A DNA stretch of 64,000 bases, taken from assembly GCA_938091165.1 (NCBI GenBank), contig CALKNK010000002.1, forward strand, positions 62,001 to 126,000, given 5' to 3'. Within the stretch, counting starts at the first letter, position 1, and every line of letters begins with the position of its first letter. The notes beneath the pieces were generated by a model. The model worked only from the letters and a program-made list of their open reading frames with translations, did no database searches and had not been told where the DNA came from. The position numbers and the translations under genes are program-made. Below, piece after piece: positions 18,457 to 28,148 of the stretch. This DNA comes from an uncultured Ilumatobacter sp. (GTDB lineage Bacteria > Actinomycetota > Acidimicrobiia > Acidimicrobiales > Ilumatobacteraceae).

Positions 18457-18612
18457 GTGGGAAGTCTTACAATTTTGGCGCACCAGGGGGGATGGGACGA
18501 GATTCTGCTAGTCGGCGGACCCATGCTTGTGATCGCCAGCCTCTTGGTGCTCGCAAAGCGCCGCGTTGACGCGAAGACCGAGACTCCATCGAAGAGCAAC
18601 GAGGAACGCTAA
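18457..18612 (+). CDS. small single-pass membrane protein
   Basis: A 51-residue frame from GTG 18457 reads into a hydrophobic stretch (ILLVGGPMLVIASLLVLAKR) and a polar C-terminal tail ending KSNEER. The composition (one membrane helix with basic flank and charged tail) is typical of small actinobacterial membrane proteins. It is divergent from the NifU-like gene, 31 bp away. An obvious ribosome binding site is lacking, so the start and the gene itself are moderately supported. No function is recognised. Confidence 0.6.
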   Translation: MGSLTILAHQGGWDEILLVGGPMLVIASLLVLAKRRVDAKTETPSKSNEER

Positions 18613-18871
18613 CCGGCAAGTGGTATGCGGGCAGAGAATTTTTGTTTCCCTTGAGGGACCGCCGGCGTTCAAGTATGTCCAAAACCAGAACCTGCTCCTT
18701 TCCCTCACTTGCGGAAGACTTTTTCTGATCGCAACCAACTGATCACCTTCGATCAAACACGTTCGGTGGCGACGTACCGTCGTGACTCCTTCGGGCGGAT
18801 TACCCTGCTTTTGGTATGGAGGTCCAGCTGCAGGTTTGCCGGCTTCATGGGAGTGCCGGGCTACCGTTCCG

Positions 18872-19465
18872 TCAGCGTGGTGTGCGCCACATCGGCATCA
18901 CCGACGGGCACCCTGCCGGAAGGTCGAGAGTTCCCCGGCGCTCGAATCCGTGTCTTGCGTAGAACGCTTCGTTCTTTGGCTTAGTGTTTTCCAAATACGC
19001 AGGCAGGCCCTCTTGATCACAGCGATCCAGCATCGGTTGGATCACTGCAGAACCAAGGCCCTTGCCCTGGTGTGTATGGCTGACGCCAATTGCGAGCAGG
19101 TAGTAGTGGGGTTCTTTGGGGTGTGCTTTGTCCATGGCGTGGAGCATCCGAAGAAGCCGAGGGACTCCAGTTCGGAATGAACGCAACATCGACGGAAGTC
19201 CTTTAAACAAGTCAATCGTCGCGATGTCGGTGTCGCCAGGAGCGTCCCAAACAGCGTTGGCCTCGTTGTCTTCTGTAGTGAAGAGCAGCGGATCTGACTT
19301 GCCTATCCGAAAGTTGATAACCAGCCTCCAGAGGGGAACTAGGCGATCCCGATTGTCATCGAACTTGCCCGCCCAACCCATCACGGGATCATCGCCGAAT
19401 GCGTCAGCCAGCGATCGCGCCGAGGCGTCGGCATCACTATTCCTCATAGTCCTGATCTCATCCAC
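18872..19465 (-). CDS. GNAT-family N-acetyltransferase
   Basis: A 197-residue protein with the acetyl-CoA binding motif GVSHTHQGKGLGSAVIQPML (the R/QxxGxG/A signature as QGKGLG) and the downstream ENTKPKNEAFYARHGF segment typical of GNAT enzymes. The N-terminus (MRNSDADASARSLADAFGDD) is the usual first strand and helix of the fold. The substrate is unknown. Its upstream side is the long gap at 19466-20162, where its promoter must lie. Confidence 0.9.
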   Translation of the reverse strand: MDEIRTMRNSDADASARSLADAFGDDPVMGWAGKFDDNRDRLVPLWRLVINFRIGKSDPLLFTTEDNEANAVWDAPGDTDIATIDLFKGLPSMLRSFRTGVPRLLRMLHAMDKAHPKEPHYYLLAIGVSHTHQGKGLGSAVIQPMLDRCDQEGLPAYLENTKPKNEAFYARHGFERRGTLDLPAGCPSVMPMWRTPR

Positions 19466-20162
19466 AAACAGAACCTACATCCCCTTCCTAACAATCAGCC
19501 TTCTCACGTGCGGCCACGGCCCCAACCGCCAGCCAATCACAAACCGTCCCACCGTTCGCCACGGTTTCCCGGTTCGGACGTCACCCGCTTTACGCGGAAA
19601 GTTAGAGCAGAAGTCGGTGCTCTGAGGAAGACGGCCCCTGCGTTCTGGTTACACCGCTTTGCTGGACGCTGTCACATGGAGTCACGTGGCAGATGTTGCG
19701 ATAGCTGCCTGTGCTGATCGCCAGAAACTTCTTTCGGAACCCACGGCCTCAAAATGCGGTAGACCGCCCGGCCGATTGCAGGCGGGGAACCCCTACCTAG
19801 ATGCTTAGTAATCTCAGCGACTCAACAGGTACTTGGCGGTGCGCATCGCCTGGAGTTCGTCGTTGAGCTGGCTCATGGGCGCCAGACGCTCAGTCAGCAG
19901 ACCTGTCCAACACCCGAAATCGGTCTTCCTAACACCTTTAAGGCTTTTGTCACTACGGGCGAGTACCGCGAGAAGCAGGATGGCCGCTGCTCTGGTATGA
20001 GTGCGCACAGCTTTGTAGTCGTCCTAGCCCACGGCAGCGTTATCCAATTCGATACTCCCGCCCGGAAGGCAAACTGGACCGAATCACTCAAGCTCGGATC
20101 CCGATCCACAGCTCACGTCGCTGTCAGTAGCCGCCCCTCAGGGTTGCGATGTGTGCTCTAAC
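19466..20162. other. long intergenic region, no confident gene
   Basis: This 697-bp region separates the 5' end of the acetyltransferase gene from the 3' end of murA. I found no tRNA, repeat or recognised protein. On the plus strand a frame is open from about 19770 to the stop near 20160. Its later part reads plausibly (for example SGMSAHSFVVVLAHGSVIQF), but it lacks an early start codon and resembles no family I know. It may be a decayed gene or chance open frame. Confidence 0.4.
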
Positions 20163-21461
20163 TCAGCCCGGGGTTCGCTCGATGCTGGCGCCAACGGCAC
20201 TCAACCGACCAACGAGGTCGTCGTAGCCTCGGTCGATGTGGTGCACGCCGGAGATGATTGTCTCGCCTTCGGCAGCGAGTCCAGCGACAACCATCGCAGC
20301 ACCGGCGCGGATGTCGTGCGCCCTCACCTCGGCTCCCGACAGACGAGGTACGCCACGAATCACCGCATGATGGCCGGTCGTGCTCACATCGGCGCCGAGG
20401 CGCTGGAGTTCTTCGACATAGCGGAAGCGCCCGGGATACAGGTTTTCCGTGACGATCCCGACACCGTCGGCAACCGACAACATCGTGATGATCAGCGGCT
20501 TGTAGTCGGTGGCGATGCCGGGATACGGCAGCGTGGCGACATCAATCGACCGGAGCCGATCTGGGGCAGCGACGTGGAGTCCCGTGCGACCGGCGATTTC
20601 GACGGAGCTCATGTGCAATCCCATGTCAGCAAAGCGTTCAAGCAGCATTGTCATGTCGTCCGGCTGGATACCCAGCACATCGAGTTCACCGTTCGACACG
20701 GCAGCGGCGGCAAGATAGGTAGCCGCTTGTATGCGGTCCGGCACGGTGTGATGACTGATCGGATTCAGCTCGTCGCGTTCGACACCCTCGATAACCAGCG
20801 TCGATGTACCAATGCCTGAGATGTTGGCTCCCATCGCTACCAGAAAGTTGCAGAGGTCGGTGATCTCTGGTTCACGGGCACAGTTGTCGATCGTGGTCCG
20901 CCCCTTGGCGAAGACGGCTGCAGTCATCAGGTTCTCAGTGGCGCCGACCGACGGAAAGTCGAAAGTGATGTCGGCACCACGTAAACGCTCACAACGCGCC
21001 TCAAGGTAGCCGTGGCTGAACTTAAACTCTGCGCCCATCGCTTCGAGGCCACTCACGTGCATGTCGATAGGCCGTGCCCCGAAGTCGTCGCCACCCGGCA
21101 ACGACAACCGAACCTCCCCGCACCGGGTAAGCAACGGGCCAAGGACGTTAATTGAGGCCCGGATCTTCTCGACGAGTTCATACGGTGCAACGGGGTTGAT
21201 GTCACCGGTATCGGTGAGGAGGAGTTTGCCAGTCGCCGGGCGCAGCATCTCGACGCCGAGTTCGGCGAGCAACTCTCCCATGATTGTCACGTCAACGATG
21301 TCGGGCACGTTTGTCAGTTCGAAAGTGCCATCGGTGAGAAGCGTGGCCGCCATCAGCTTGAGAACCGAGTTCTTAGCGCCAGGCACATAGACCGACCCGC
21401 TAATCGGTCCGCTGCCGCGCACCACGAACTTCTCACCCGCCAGATCAGGATTCACACGCAC
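20163..21461 (-). CDS. murA: UDP-N-acetylglucosamine 1-carboxyvinyltransferase MurA
   Basis: MurA starts peptidoglycan precursor synthesis by adding enolpyruvate to UDP-GlcNAc. GTG 21461, preceded by AGGAG at 7-bp spacing, gives 432 residues; the frame extends upstream without family similarity. It shows the PGAKNSVL start region and PVAPYELVEKIRAS. The active-site loop reads LPGGDDFGARPID, so the position of the fosfomycin-reactive Cys is Asp125, as in mycobacterial and chlamydial MurA, which are naturally fosfomycin resistant. It is divergent from an MFS gene, with 33 bp between start codons. Confidence 0.97.
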   Translation of the reverse strand: MRVNPDLAGEKFVVRGSGPISGSVYVPGAKNSVLKLMAATLLTDGTFELTNVPDIVDVTIMGELLAELGVEMLRPATGKLLLTDTGDINPVAPYELVEKIRASINVLGPLLTRCGEVRLSLPGGDDFGARPIDMHVSGLEAMGAEFKFSHGYLEARCERLRGADITFDFPSVGATENLMTAAVFAKGRTTIDNCAREPEITDLCNFLVAMGANISGIGTSTLVIEGVERDELNPISHHTVPDRIQAATYLAAAAVSNGELDVLGIQPDDMTMLLERFADMGLHMSSVEIAGRTGLHVAAPDRLRSIDVATLPYPGIATDYKPLIITMLSVADGVGIVTENLYPGRFRYVEELQRLGADVSTTGHHAVIRGVPRLSGAEVRAHDIRAGAAMVVAGLAAEGETIISGVHHIDRGYDDLVGRLSAVGASIERTPG

Positions 21462-21494
21462 CAGTATGCTCCTGATGTGAGACCAGGTGGGACC

Positions 21495-22994
21495 ATGGTG
21501 ACCCAAACCTGGCCCAACGATGCAGAACACATTGCAAAGGTTGAGCAACCACGCGATGACCTCGTCCTTGAAGTGCGCTCAGACGCCGATGACGCCGTTT
21601 ACTTTCAAAAACACGGTCCATTCTCGAGCTATCAACGTGTCATCAAGCGAACCGAGAGAACAATCACTGAGACGACCTCCTATCAACTCACAATCCCCTG
21701 GTTTGGGTGGCTGTTCAAGCTGCCGGTCGGCCAGGTGATACGTCGTCGGATTTCCCATCGTGGCTTCTGGTCACCGCCGGACCGCCTCGACACCACACAG
21801 GTGTTAGTCATAGGGCTGCTCGCCGCTGCGTCTATGAGTGCCGCATTTATAAATACGCTCTTCACCCAGACCGCAGAGTTCGCCGCGGACGACTTCGGGG
21901 TCGGCGATGCAGGTGTCGGTTACGCCGGGGCAATCGTACGCGCAGGCATCATCTTCGCGCTCCCCGCCGCGATACTCGCCGACCGCATAGGGCGTCGCCG
22001 CGTGGTCGTCGCCGTCGCATGGATCGCTCCCATCTTGTCGTTGATGGGAGCACTGGCACCAAGCTTTCCGGTGCTCGTCGCATCACAGACGCTCGGCCGC
22101 CCGATGGGCATCGCCCTGTCATTCCTTATCGGCGTGATCGCCGCAGAGGAGATGCCAAAAAACACCAGGGCATTCGCAATCAGTGTGTTGGCAATGGCGA
22201 GCGGTTTTGGCGCCGGCATCGCTGTCTCGTCGCTGACCCTCGCCGATCTCGGTCCGAGTGGTTGGCGATACGTGTACGTCGTATCGGCAATCTGGTGCGT
22301 TGTCGCTCTTGACCTCGCCCGACGGCTCCCCGAGACACGCCGGTTCACAGCGACCGAACGCGATCCCCACGCACATTCGCCACGTCTTGATCGTAGGCGC
22401 TTGGCACTGCTTGGCGCCGTGGCGTTCATCGGAAACATCTTCATTTCACCTGCAAGTTTCTTTCAGAACAGCTATTTGAGTGACGTGCGAGGTTGGGATG
22501 CCACAACGATCGGCGTCTTCTCCCTGGTCGTAGGCACTCCGGCAGCTATCGGACTCCTCATTGGCGGACGCTTTGCAGACACGCGCGGCCGAAAACCGTT
22601 GATCGCAATCGTTCTGCCGTTTTCGACGTTGATGGTTGTCCTCGCCTTCACCTTCGGCGGCCCGGTGCTCTGGCTGTTTTCTTTCTTGGCTGGGATCACA
22701 GGAAGCATGGCGTTTCCTGCAATGGCTGTGTACCGAACCGAGCTGTTTCCGACCGGCAACCGCACCCGCGCAGCAGGCATCATCACGGCGCTCGCATTGA
22801 TCGGCGGGATAGGTGGGCTCCTCGGCACTGGTCAACTCGTTGACCGAGGATGGTCGTACAGCTCGGTGATCGGCATGATGGCGCTTGCACAAGTCGTCGT
22901 CACAATCATCGTCCTCACCTCGTATCCCGAAACCGCACACCGCGAACTTGAAGAAATGAATCCCGAGGACGCAACCTTGATCATCACCTCCTAG
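21495..22994 (+). CDS. MFS transporter
   Basis: A 499-residue protein from ATG 21495, which has AGGTGG a few bases upstream; GTG 21477 is an in-frame alternative. The first 100 residues are hydrophilic, then about 12 hydrophobic segments follow. The MFS loop motifs are visible as LADRIGRRRVVVAV after helix 2 and GRFADTRGRKPLI in the second half. RTELFPTGNRTRAAG matches the sugar/metabolite-type transporter branch. The long polar N-terminus is unusual. Substrate unknown. Confidence 0.88.
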   Translation: MVTQTWPNDAEHIAKVEQPRDDLVLEVRSDADDAVYFQKHGPFSSYQRVIKRTERTITETTSYQLTIPWFGWLFKLPVGQVIRRRISHRGFWSPPDRLDTTQVLVIGLLAAASMSAAFINTLFTQTAEFAADDFGVGDAGVGYAGAIVRAGIIFALPAAILADRIGRRRVVVAVAWIAPILSLMGALAPSFPVLVASQTLGRPMGIALSFLIGVIAAEEMPKNTRAFAISVLAMASGFGAGIAVSSLTLADLGPSGWRYVYVVSAIWCVVALDLARRLPETRRFTATERDPHAHSPRLDRRRLALLGAVAFIGNIFISPASFFQNSYLSDVRGWDATTIGVFSLVVGTPAAIGLLIGGRFADTRGRKPLIAIVLPFSTLMVVLAFTFGGPVLWLFSFLAGITGSMAFPAMAVYRTELFPTGNRTRAAGIITALALIGGIGGLLGTGQLVDRGWSYSSVIGMMALAQVVVTIIVLTSYPETAHRELEEMNPEDATLIITS

Positions 22995-23024
22995 CGCATA
23001 CTGTTAAAAATCTTCGCGCCCTCG

Positions 23025-23618
23025 TCACGCCGTGACGCGGGCTACGAAGGCCGCCACCTGTGTCGCAATTTCAGCGTTGCAACCTTTCAAGTCATGGCGG
23101 GCAGCATCCAGCCAGACGTGCTCCACTGGTCCCGTAATTGTTGACGTCCAATGTTTGAGCTCGTCGGGGGTTCCGAAGTCGTCACGAGTTCCGGAAATGA
23201 ACAGGCAAGGAACCGTGACGTCAGGAAAATGTTCTACGCGGAGCTTGCCAAGCTTTCTCGGAGGGTGGAGCGGATAAGCGAGGAGCACCAGCCCCGCGAG
23301 ATTCTTGACTCTGCCTTCACCGTCGACATCGGCAGCAACCATCGATGCCAGCCGTCCGCCCATTGAGTGGCCCCCCAACACTAGGGGACTCCGGCGGCGA
23401 GCGACCTTCGCAAGGTCGTCACGAATCGACGCCATCAATTTTGAGGCCCCGTCTGGCGGACCCTTACGGCCTTCTTTGCGATACGGAAAATCGTGACGAT
23501 CAACCCGGGCGGATCGACCTAGCTCCTCTTCGATTTCCACAAGTCTGGGATGATCGCTATCCGACCCTGCTCCGGGATACAGCAGCACACTCGGCGCAGC
23601 CATCATGGGCCCCGTCAA
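23025..23618 (-). CDS. alpha/beta-hydrolase (KANL3/Tex30-like family)
   Basis: A 197-residue protein with the small alpha/beta-hydrolase pattern: LYPGAGSDSDHPRL at the N-terminus, nucleophile elbow GGHSMGGRLASM, an acid in FISGTRDDFGTPDEL and a candidate His in DAARHDLKG. It resembles the KANL3/Tex30 family rather than lipases. ATG 23618 or 23606 may be the start. It is the last gene of a closely spaced minus-strand group (25107-26870, 24334-25119, 23625-24323). Substrate unknown. Confidence 0.85.
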   Translation of the reverse strand: MTGPMMAAPSVLLYPGAGSDSDHPRLVEIEEELGRSARVDRHDFPYRKEGRKGPPDGASKLMASIRDDLAKVARRRSPLVLGGHSMGGRLASMVAADVDGEGRVKNLAGLVLLAYPLHPPRKLGKLRVEHFPDVTVPCLFISGTRDDFGTPDELKHWTSTITGPVEHVWLDAARHDLKGCNAEIATQVAAFVARVTA

Positions 23619-23624
23619 TCTCTG

Positions 23625-24323
23625 TCAGTCTTTCGCGGACAGAATCCGGCGAGCTTCAGCAAGATCACTCATGGCTTTGGCTGCATCGATATCTGCGCCA
23701 CCGTGGTCAGGATGCACCTCGCGCATCTGGACCCGAAATGCTCGGGTGACCTCACGGTTCGATGGTTTCTTACTCCCGAGTTCAAATCCAAGAACGCCCA
23801 GTGCCCAGCCGAGCGGATCAGCCATTGCTTCCAGCGTGGTGGTCTGCGACCCGGCGAGGTGGGCAATAAACGAGGCGCCAATTGGCCCGCGCCAACGCGC
23901 AGACTTCTGCAGCACGTCCAACACACCGCGTCGGTGCTCCGGCGCTAGGCGCTCGGCGGCGTACACCGCGCCGAGCACCTGACTGAGATCCGTGCCAATG
24001 GTGTTGAAATCAAAGTGGATCTCATCGCCGTTGCCAACCAAGCGGTGGTGGCTCACGGCGAGGCCGTGCCGATCGACCTGGAAACGGTGACGAAGCCGCG
24101 GTTGGACCACACGTTGGCCGTCGCCCACTTCGTTAATCAGCCGGTGAACATCACCAATCTGATCGTCATTGATGCCACCGAGATGCGCGGCAATCACCGC
24201 ACCGATGAGCAGGCCCCCAAACCCTGGAGCAGGGTCGACCGGAAGCACCATATGGCCGAGCGCAACGCGACGCGTCGGAACAGTCGGCCGCGTGTGCCAG
24301 ATCTCGAGTTCGGCAAGGAGCAC
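23625..24323 (-). CDS. protein with C-terminal J-domain (DnaJ-like)
   Basis: About 232 residues from GTG 24323, chosen because it follows the upstream gene's stop at 24334. The last 55 residues read as a J domain with the diagnostic His-Pro-Asp: FRVQMREVHPDHGGADID followed by AEARRILSAKD. The preceding 170 residues carry hydrophobic stretches (FGGLLIGAVIAAHLGG) and no motif I recognise. A C-terminal J domain on an unknown N-terminal region suggests a specialised Hsp70 co-chaperone. The start is uncertain because no ribosome binding site is clear. It is in line with its neighbours, with gaps of 6 and 10 bp. Confidence 0.7.
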   Translation of the reverse strand: MLLAELEIWHTRPTVPTRRVALGHMVLPVDPAPGFGGLLIGAVIAAHLGGINDDQIGDVHRLINEVGDGQRVVQPRLRHRFQVDRHGLAVSHHRLVGNGDEIHFDFNTIGTDLSQVLGAVYAAERLAPEHRRGVLDVLQKSARWRGPIGASFIAHLAGSQTTTLEAMADPLGWALGVLGFELGSKKPSNREVTRAFRVQMREVHPDHGGADIDAAKAMSDLAEARRILSAKD

Positions 24324-24333
24324 GGGAGTTAGC

Positions 24334-25119
24334 TCAGACGTACGGGCGGAGCAACGAACGGAGATCTTGTGCCAACTCAATAACATCAGAGTCGCTATCG
24401 CCGTGCCCGTCGGGGTCAAACATGAACCTCTTTACAACGCCATCGACCCCTCTAACCACACCAATCCAGGTACGTGGTGCCAGAGCGTATGGCGGATGCT
24501 CTTCGTCGAGGGTGGCGTTCAGCTCGATGAGCTTCTTACGCGACTTTGCGTCGATCGGGTCCTTGGCAAGCTTGTCAGCGGCAAGGAAGATACTGCTCAG
24601 CGTTCCCTGCGGCGGTTCGTTGGCACCTGATTCGTCCGTCGTCATCAGCTCACCCGCTTCGATTGCGTCAAGCAGATCATCGACAACATCCTCGGCATCA
24701 GCAGCCACCACGACAGTCGCACCTTCCCATCGGAACGGCACCTCAGATTCGATGAGTGATTCAGTCAGGACCTTGCGGTCGGCGTCCGTCCATTCATCGA
24801 GATTGAACTCGGTCGACTCGGCATTATCTTCGAGGAAGATAGGGAACGGGCCGAGTTCCTGCTCAAGCCGCTCGAAAATAACGTCGACGCGTTCTTCATG
24901 CGTCTCGGGCACAACAAGCTCAGTGCCATCCCATCCATGCGGGATGAATGCCTCGGCCATTGCTTCAGACAGCTCAGCCTGCTGGTCGAAGTTCCAAACA
25001 GTGACGTCGTAGTGCACTTTGACCAACTCGTCATCGAACGGGTCGAAGTCGATCGGATCACCGATACCTGCCGTCTCGATCTGCTGCTCTGCACCGCCGC
25101 CTTTGCTCACAAATGCCAC
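24334..25119 (-). CDS. conserved acidic protein of unknown function
   Basis: A 261-residue, strongly acidic protein with no signal peptide or membrane segment. It contains many Asp/Glu clusters (for example FDPFDDELV, VVVAADAEDVVDDLLDAIEAGEL, DPDGHGDSDSDVIEL). The two central regions look like repeated small alpha/beta units: PHGWDGTELVVPETHEERVD and PFRWEGATVVVAADAEDVVD both have an aromatic-Gly strand then an acidic helix, so an internal duplication is likely. No function is recognised. Its start overlaps the end of the S9 peptidase frame by 13 bp, so the two are translationally coupled. Confidence 0.75.
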   Translation of the reverse strand: MAFVSKGGGAEQQIETAGIGDPIDFDPFDDELVKVHYDVTVWNFDQQAELSEAMAEAFIPHGWDGTELVVPETHEERVDVIFERLEQELGPFPIFLEDNAESTEFNLDEWTDADRKVLTESLIESEVPFRWEGATVVVAADAEDVVDDLLDAIEAGELMTTDESGANEPPQGTLSSIFLAADKLAKDPIDAKSRKKLIELNATLDEEHPPYALAPRTWIGVVRGVDGVVKRFMFDPDGHGDSDSDVIELAQDLRSLLRPYV

Positions 25120-26870
25120 GATGGCACGCTATCTCTCAGGAATGCTGCTGTCCGCTTGAGCTCATCTCGCGTGTTGGTCGAATCACGGAATCCATGTCCT
25201 TCGCCCTCGTAGACCACGAGCGTCACAACATCACTTGCGCGCTCGACAAGTCGTTTGCTCTGTTCGAGCGGCACCACCGGATCGTCGCTGCCATGAAAGA
25301 CCAGCAATGGCTTGGTGATCTGTTCGGCACGATTGATGGGCGAGAGTTCAACGAAAAGTTTCTGATCCTCCTTATCGCCGACCAGGGTGTCGGTGTAGTG
25401 CGCTTCGAAACGGTGAGTCACATCGGCGAGCGCACGCACATCACTGACGGGGTAGGACGTCACCCCGGCGGCGACGAGTTCGCAGTAATCAGCAAGCATT
25501 GCGACCACCGTGAGACCGCCCGACGAGGCGCCGATGATCACAGTTGTCTCGGGCGTTGCCCATCCCTCAGCGTGCGCGTAGCGAATCAGCGCAGCTGTGT
25601 CGTCCACGTCGAGGCGACCCCATTGTCCGTTAAGCGCACGCTGATAGTCCCGGCCGTGGCCGGTCGTGCCGTGTGGGTCGACCACGAGAACGTCCCATCC
25701 GCGACTCCACCAATACGAAATGCGCGGACGGAAATCAGCCTGCCACTGGTCGGTCGGGCCCCCGTGCACCCATACGAGCGTCCGTCCCGCTCCGGCTGCG
25801 TACCGACGGGCGTGCAAGCCGTCAATCTCGATCACTGAGGGCTCGGGCAGGTCAAATTTGTCCCACCCTGCGGCCGGGCCGACAGCGAGCACCTTTCGCG
25901 TCGGTTTGACCATCAGATCGTTCAGGTCGTAGGCCACGATTTGAGTAGGTGTTACCGCACCCGATCGAAGGGCGACGAGTCTGTCACCGACCCACGTGAG
26001 TTGACCGTGCCCACCCTTACCGACGTTTGTCACTCGACCGGATGAGCGTTCGACTACCACGAGGCGTCCAAAGCCGCCCTCGTTGCGACATAACGCCACA
26101 TGCGAAGAATCCGGACTAACCGCGAAACTGCGCTGCCCCATTCCCCACGTCGGGCCGGCTTGTTCAGCCGACTCGGCGAGAACCGACTCACCGTCAACGC
26201 GGACATTGAGCCAGCCGCTAGCGTCGTCGACCCACACTTGGGACCCGTCAGGCACAAATCGCGGCTGCTGTGCTGCAGCCTCGCATGGTTGCCACCTGGA
26301 CAATTCGCCCGAGTGCACCGCGCAAGTCACTACACCAGCGCCGTCCCATGGCATGTCCGGTGGACTCCACCCCTGCCACACCACTGTGGACGAGCACGGC
26401 GAAACGGCCGGGTCGAAACAGAACGAGTCAGAACCGTTGTCGAGACGCACCGGCGCAACCGCGCCCGGGTGAACATCCATTTCCTGTTTCCAGACCTCTC
26501 CATCATCGACGGCAAACACGAAGTACCCGCCATTTGGCGCCACATTCGGCGCCCGGCACTCACGACCGAGCGCAGTCAGCTGCACCGCTGCGCCACCGAT
26601 CGGCTGCCACCAGATCTCACCATCGACCGCTGCATAGACGACTCCCAGCCCGCTGGGATGCCAGCAGAAGCACCCCCCGCTCATTCCCCGACCGGCTGAC
26701 GGGTCAGGACCCGTGGAAAAGAGACGCTCTGCGCCGCCATCCGGCGAGATCACCATGATTGCGGTAGCGCCGCGCCAACGCTGTACGAACGCCACCATGC
26801 TGCCATCTGGCGACAATGTCGGCTCAGTCAGATCCCGTCCAGCGGTGAGCAGTTCGATCGGCACATGCAC
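25107..26870 (-). CDS. S9-family prolyl oligopeptidase-like serine peptidase
   Basis: About 587 residues from GTG 26870 (GTG 26864 is another choice; the frame is open to 26978). An N-terminal beta-propeller domain shows repeated SPDGSMVAFV- and SPDSSHVAL-type blades; the C-terminal alpha/beta-hydrolase domain has VWVHGGPTDQW, the nucleophile elbow GASSGG, acid DDPVVP and His in EGEGHGFRD. This is the acylaminoacyl-peptidase/DPP arrangement. No signal peptide is seen, suggesting a cytoplasmic peptidase. It heads the group of minus-strand genes. Confidence 0.9.
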   Translation of the reverse strand: MHVPIELLTAGRDLTEPTLSPDGSMVAFVQRWRGATAIMVISPDGGAERLFSTGPDPSAGRGMSGGCFCWHPSGLGVVYAAVDGEIWWQPIGGAAVQLTALGRECRAPNVAPNGGYFVFAVDDGEVWKQEMDVHPGAVAPVRLDNGSDSFCFDPAVSPCSSTVVWQGWSPPDMPWDGAGVVTCAVHSGELSRWQPCEAAAQQPRFVPDGSQVWVDDASGWLNVRVDGESVLAESAEQAGPTWGMGQRSFAVSPDSSHVALCRNEGGFGRLVVVERSSGRVTNVGKGGHGQLTWVGDRLVALRSGAVTPTQIVAYDLNDLMVKPTRKVLAVGPAAGWDKFDLPEPSVIEIDGLHARRYAAGAGRTLVWVHGGPTDQWQADFRPRISYWWSRGWDVLVVDPHGTTGHGRDYQRALNGQWGRLDVDDTAALIRYAHAEGWATPETTVIIGASSGGLTVVAMLADYCELVAAGVTSYPVSDVRALADVTHRFEAHYTDTLVGDKEDQKLFVELSPINRAEQITKPLLVFHGSDDPVVPLEQSKRLVERASDVVTLVVYEGEGHGFRDSTNTRDELKRTAAFLRDSVPSWHL

Positions 26871-26996
26871 ATGTGCGAATCTACGCCGCTGGCACACCCC
26901 CAACCAGCCTGAATCCTCGTTACCTACCGACGTCAGTCGATACCCCCGGCAGCCGACCGGCTGGGTCGGAACTGCCAAGCTCGCTACTGTGCGGAA

Positions 26997-27986
26997 ATGC
27001 CCGAACGCGAAAACCCTGACCGCAACCTGGCCATGGAGCTCGTACGAGCCACCGAATCTGCCTGTCTAGCTGCTGCCCGTTGGGTCGGCCGTGGAGACAA
27101 GAATGCTGCCGACGGCGCCGCCGTCGAAGCGATGCGACTGTCACTTTCCACGGTCGCGATGGCCGGCACCGTCGTCATCGGCGAAGGTGAGAAGGACGAT
27201 GCCCCAATGTTGTACAACGGTGAGGAAGTTGGCGACGGCAGCCAGCCGGAAGTCGATGTTGCCGTCGATCCAATCGATGGCACGACACTCACTGCGCTCG
27301 GCAAGACCAACGCCTTGTCCGTGATTGCCGTGGCGGATCGTGGCTCAATGCTTGATCCCGGGCCCTCGTATTACATGAACAAGATCGCCGTCGGTCCGAA
27401 CGCCGTTGGGGCCATCGACATCACGGCCAGCCCCACGCAGAACCTTCGGTGGATTGCCAAGTCGTCCGGCAAGGCCATCGGCGACCTCACGTGCGTCATC
27501 CTCGACCGCCCGCGACACTCCGAGTTAATCGACGAAGTCCGTGCTAGCGGCTGTCGAATCCGATTGATCACCGACGGTGACGTCTACGGCTCCGTGGCGA
27601 CGTGTTGGCCGGACGCGGGCGTCGATGTACTCATGGGCATCGGCGGCACACCCGAGGCGGTTGTCTCCGCAGCGGCGATGAAAGCGATGGACGGCGAGAT
27701 TCAGTGTCAATTTCTGCCCCAAAGCGACGATGAGCGCACCGCGATGCTCGATGCAGGCTTCGACCTCAATCGAATTCTGATGCAAGACGACCTCATTACG
27801 AGCGACAACTGCTTCTTTGCTGCCACCGGGCTTACCGACGGGGCATTGCTTCGCGGCGTACGTTTCGACAATCTCGGCGCCCGCACACAGAGCCTCGTAA
27901 TGCGCTCACGCAGCGGCACGGTTCGAATGATCGATGCGCGGCATCGTATGAGCAAGCTACGCGAGTTCGCAGCAATCGACTACTGA
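26997..27986 (+). CDS. glpX: class II fructose-1,6-bisphosphatase GlpX
   Basis: GlpX hydrolyses fructose-1,6-bisphosphate in gluconeogenesis and is the main FBPase of actinobacteria. The 329-residue protein has the metal and phosphate motifs [36 protein letters not shown] and [20 protein letters not shown]. It starts at ATG 26997, divergent from the S9 peptidase, and ends convergently toward the aldolase-like gene. Confidence 0.96.
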   Translation: MPERENPDRNLAMELVRATESACLAAARWVGRGDKNAADGAAVEAMRLSLSTVAMAGTVVIGEGEKDDAPMLYNGEEVGDGSQPEVDVAVDPIDGTTLTALGKTNALSVIAVADRGSMLDPGPSYYMNKIAVGPNAVGAIDITASPTQNLRWIAKSSGKAIGDLTCVILDRPRHSELIDEVRASGCRIRLITDGDVYGSVATCWPDAGVDVLMGIGGTPEAVVSAAAMKAMDGEIQCQFLPQSDDERTAMLDAGFDLNRILMQDDLITSDNCFFAATGLTDGALLRGVRFDNLGARTQSLVMRSRSGTVRMIDARHRMSKLREFAAIDY

Positions 27987-28148
27987 GCAAGGCGCTATAA
28001 AGCGCGGCGAGTCGCTGCGTCATGAAAAGTGTTGTACCTGAAAGACCGAAGTCGGCCGGCTGAGGCTCTTTGCGGTCGCACATCGCCTCAAGAAGCGCCC
28101 GAGCAAATCAGTCATCCACTACAGCCAAGACCGAGCGGCCCCGCCGCG

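Noticed and set aside
19770..20161. A startless open frame in the gap before murA
   Set aside because: It has no early start codon, no ribosome binding site and no family resemblance; it is mentioned in the gap entry but not called as a gene.
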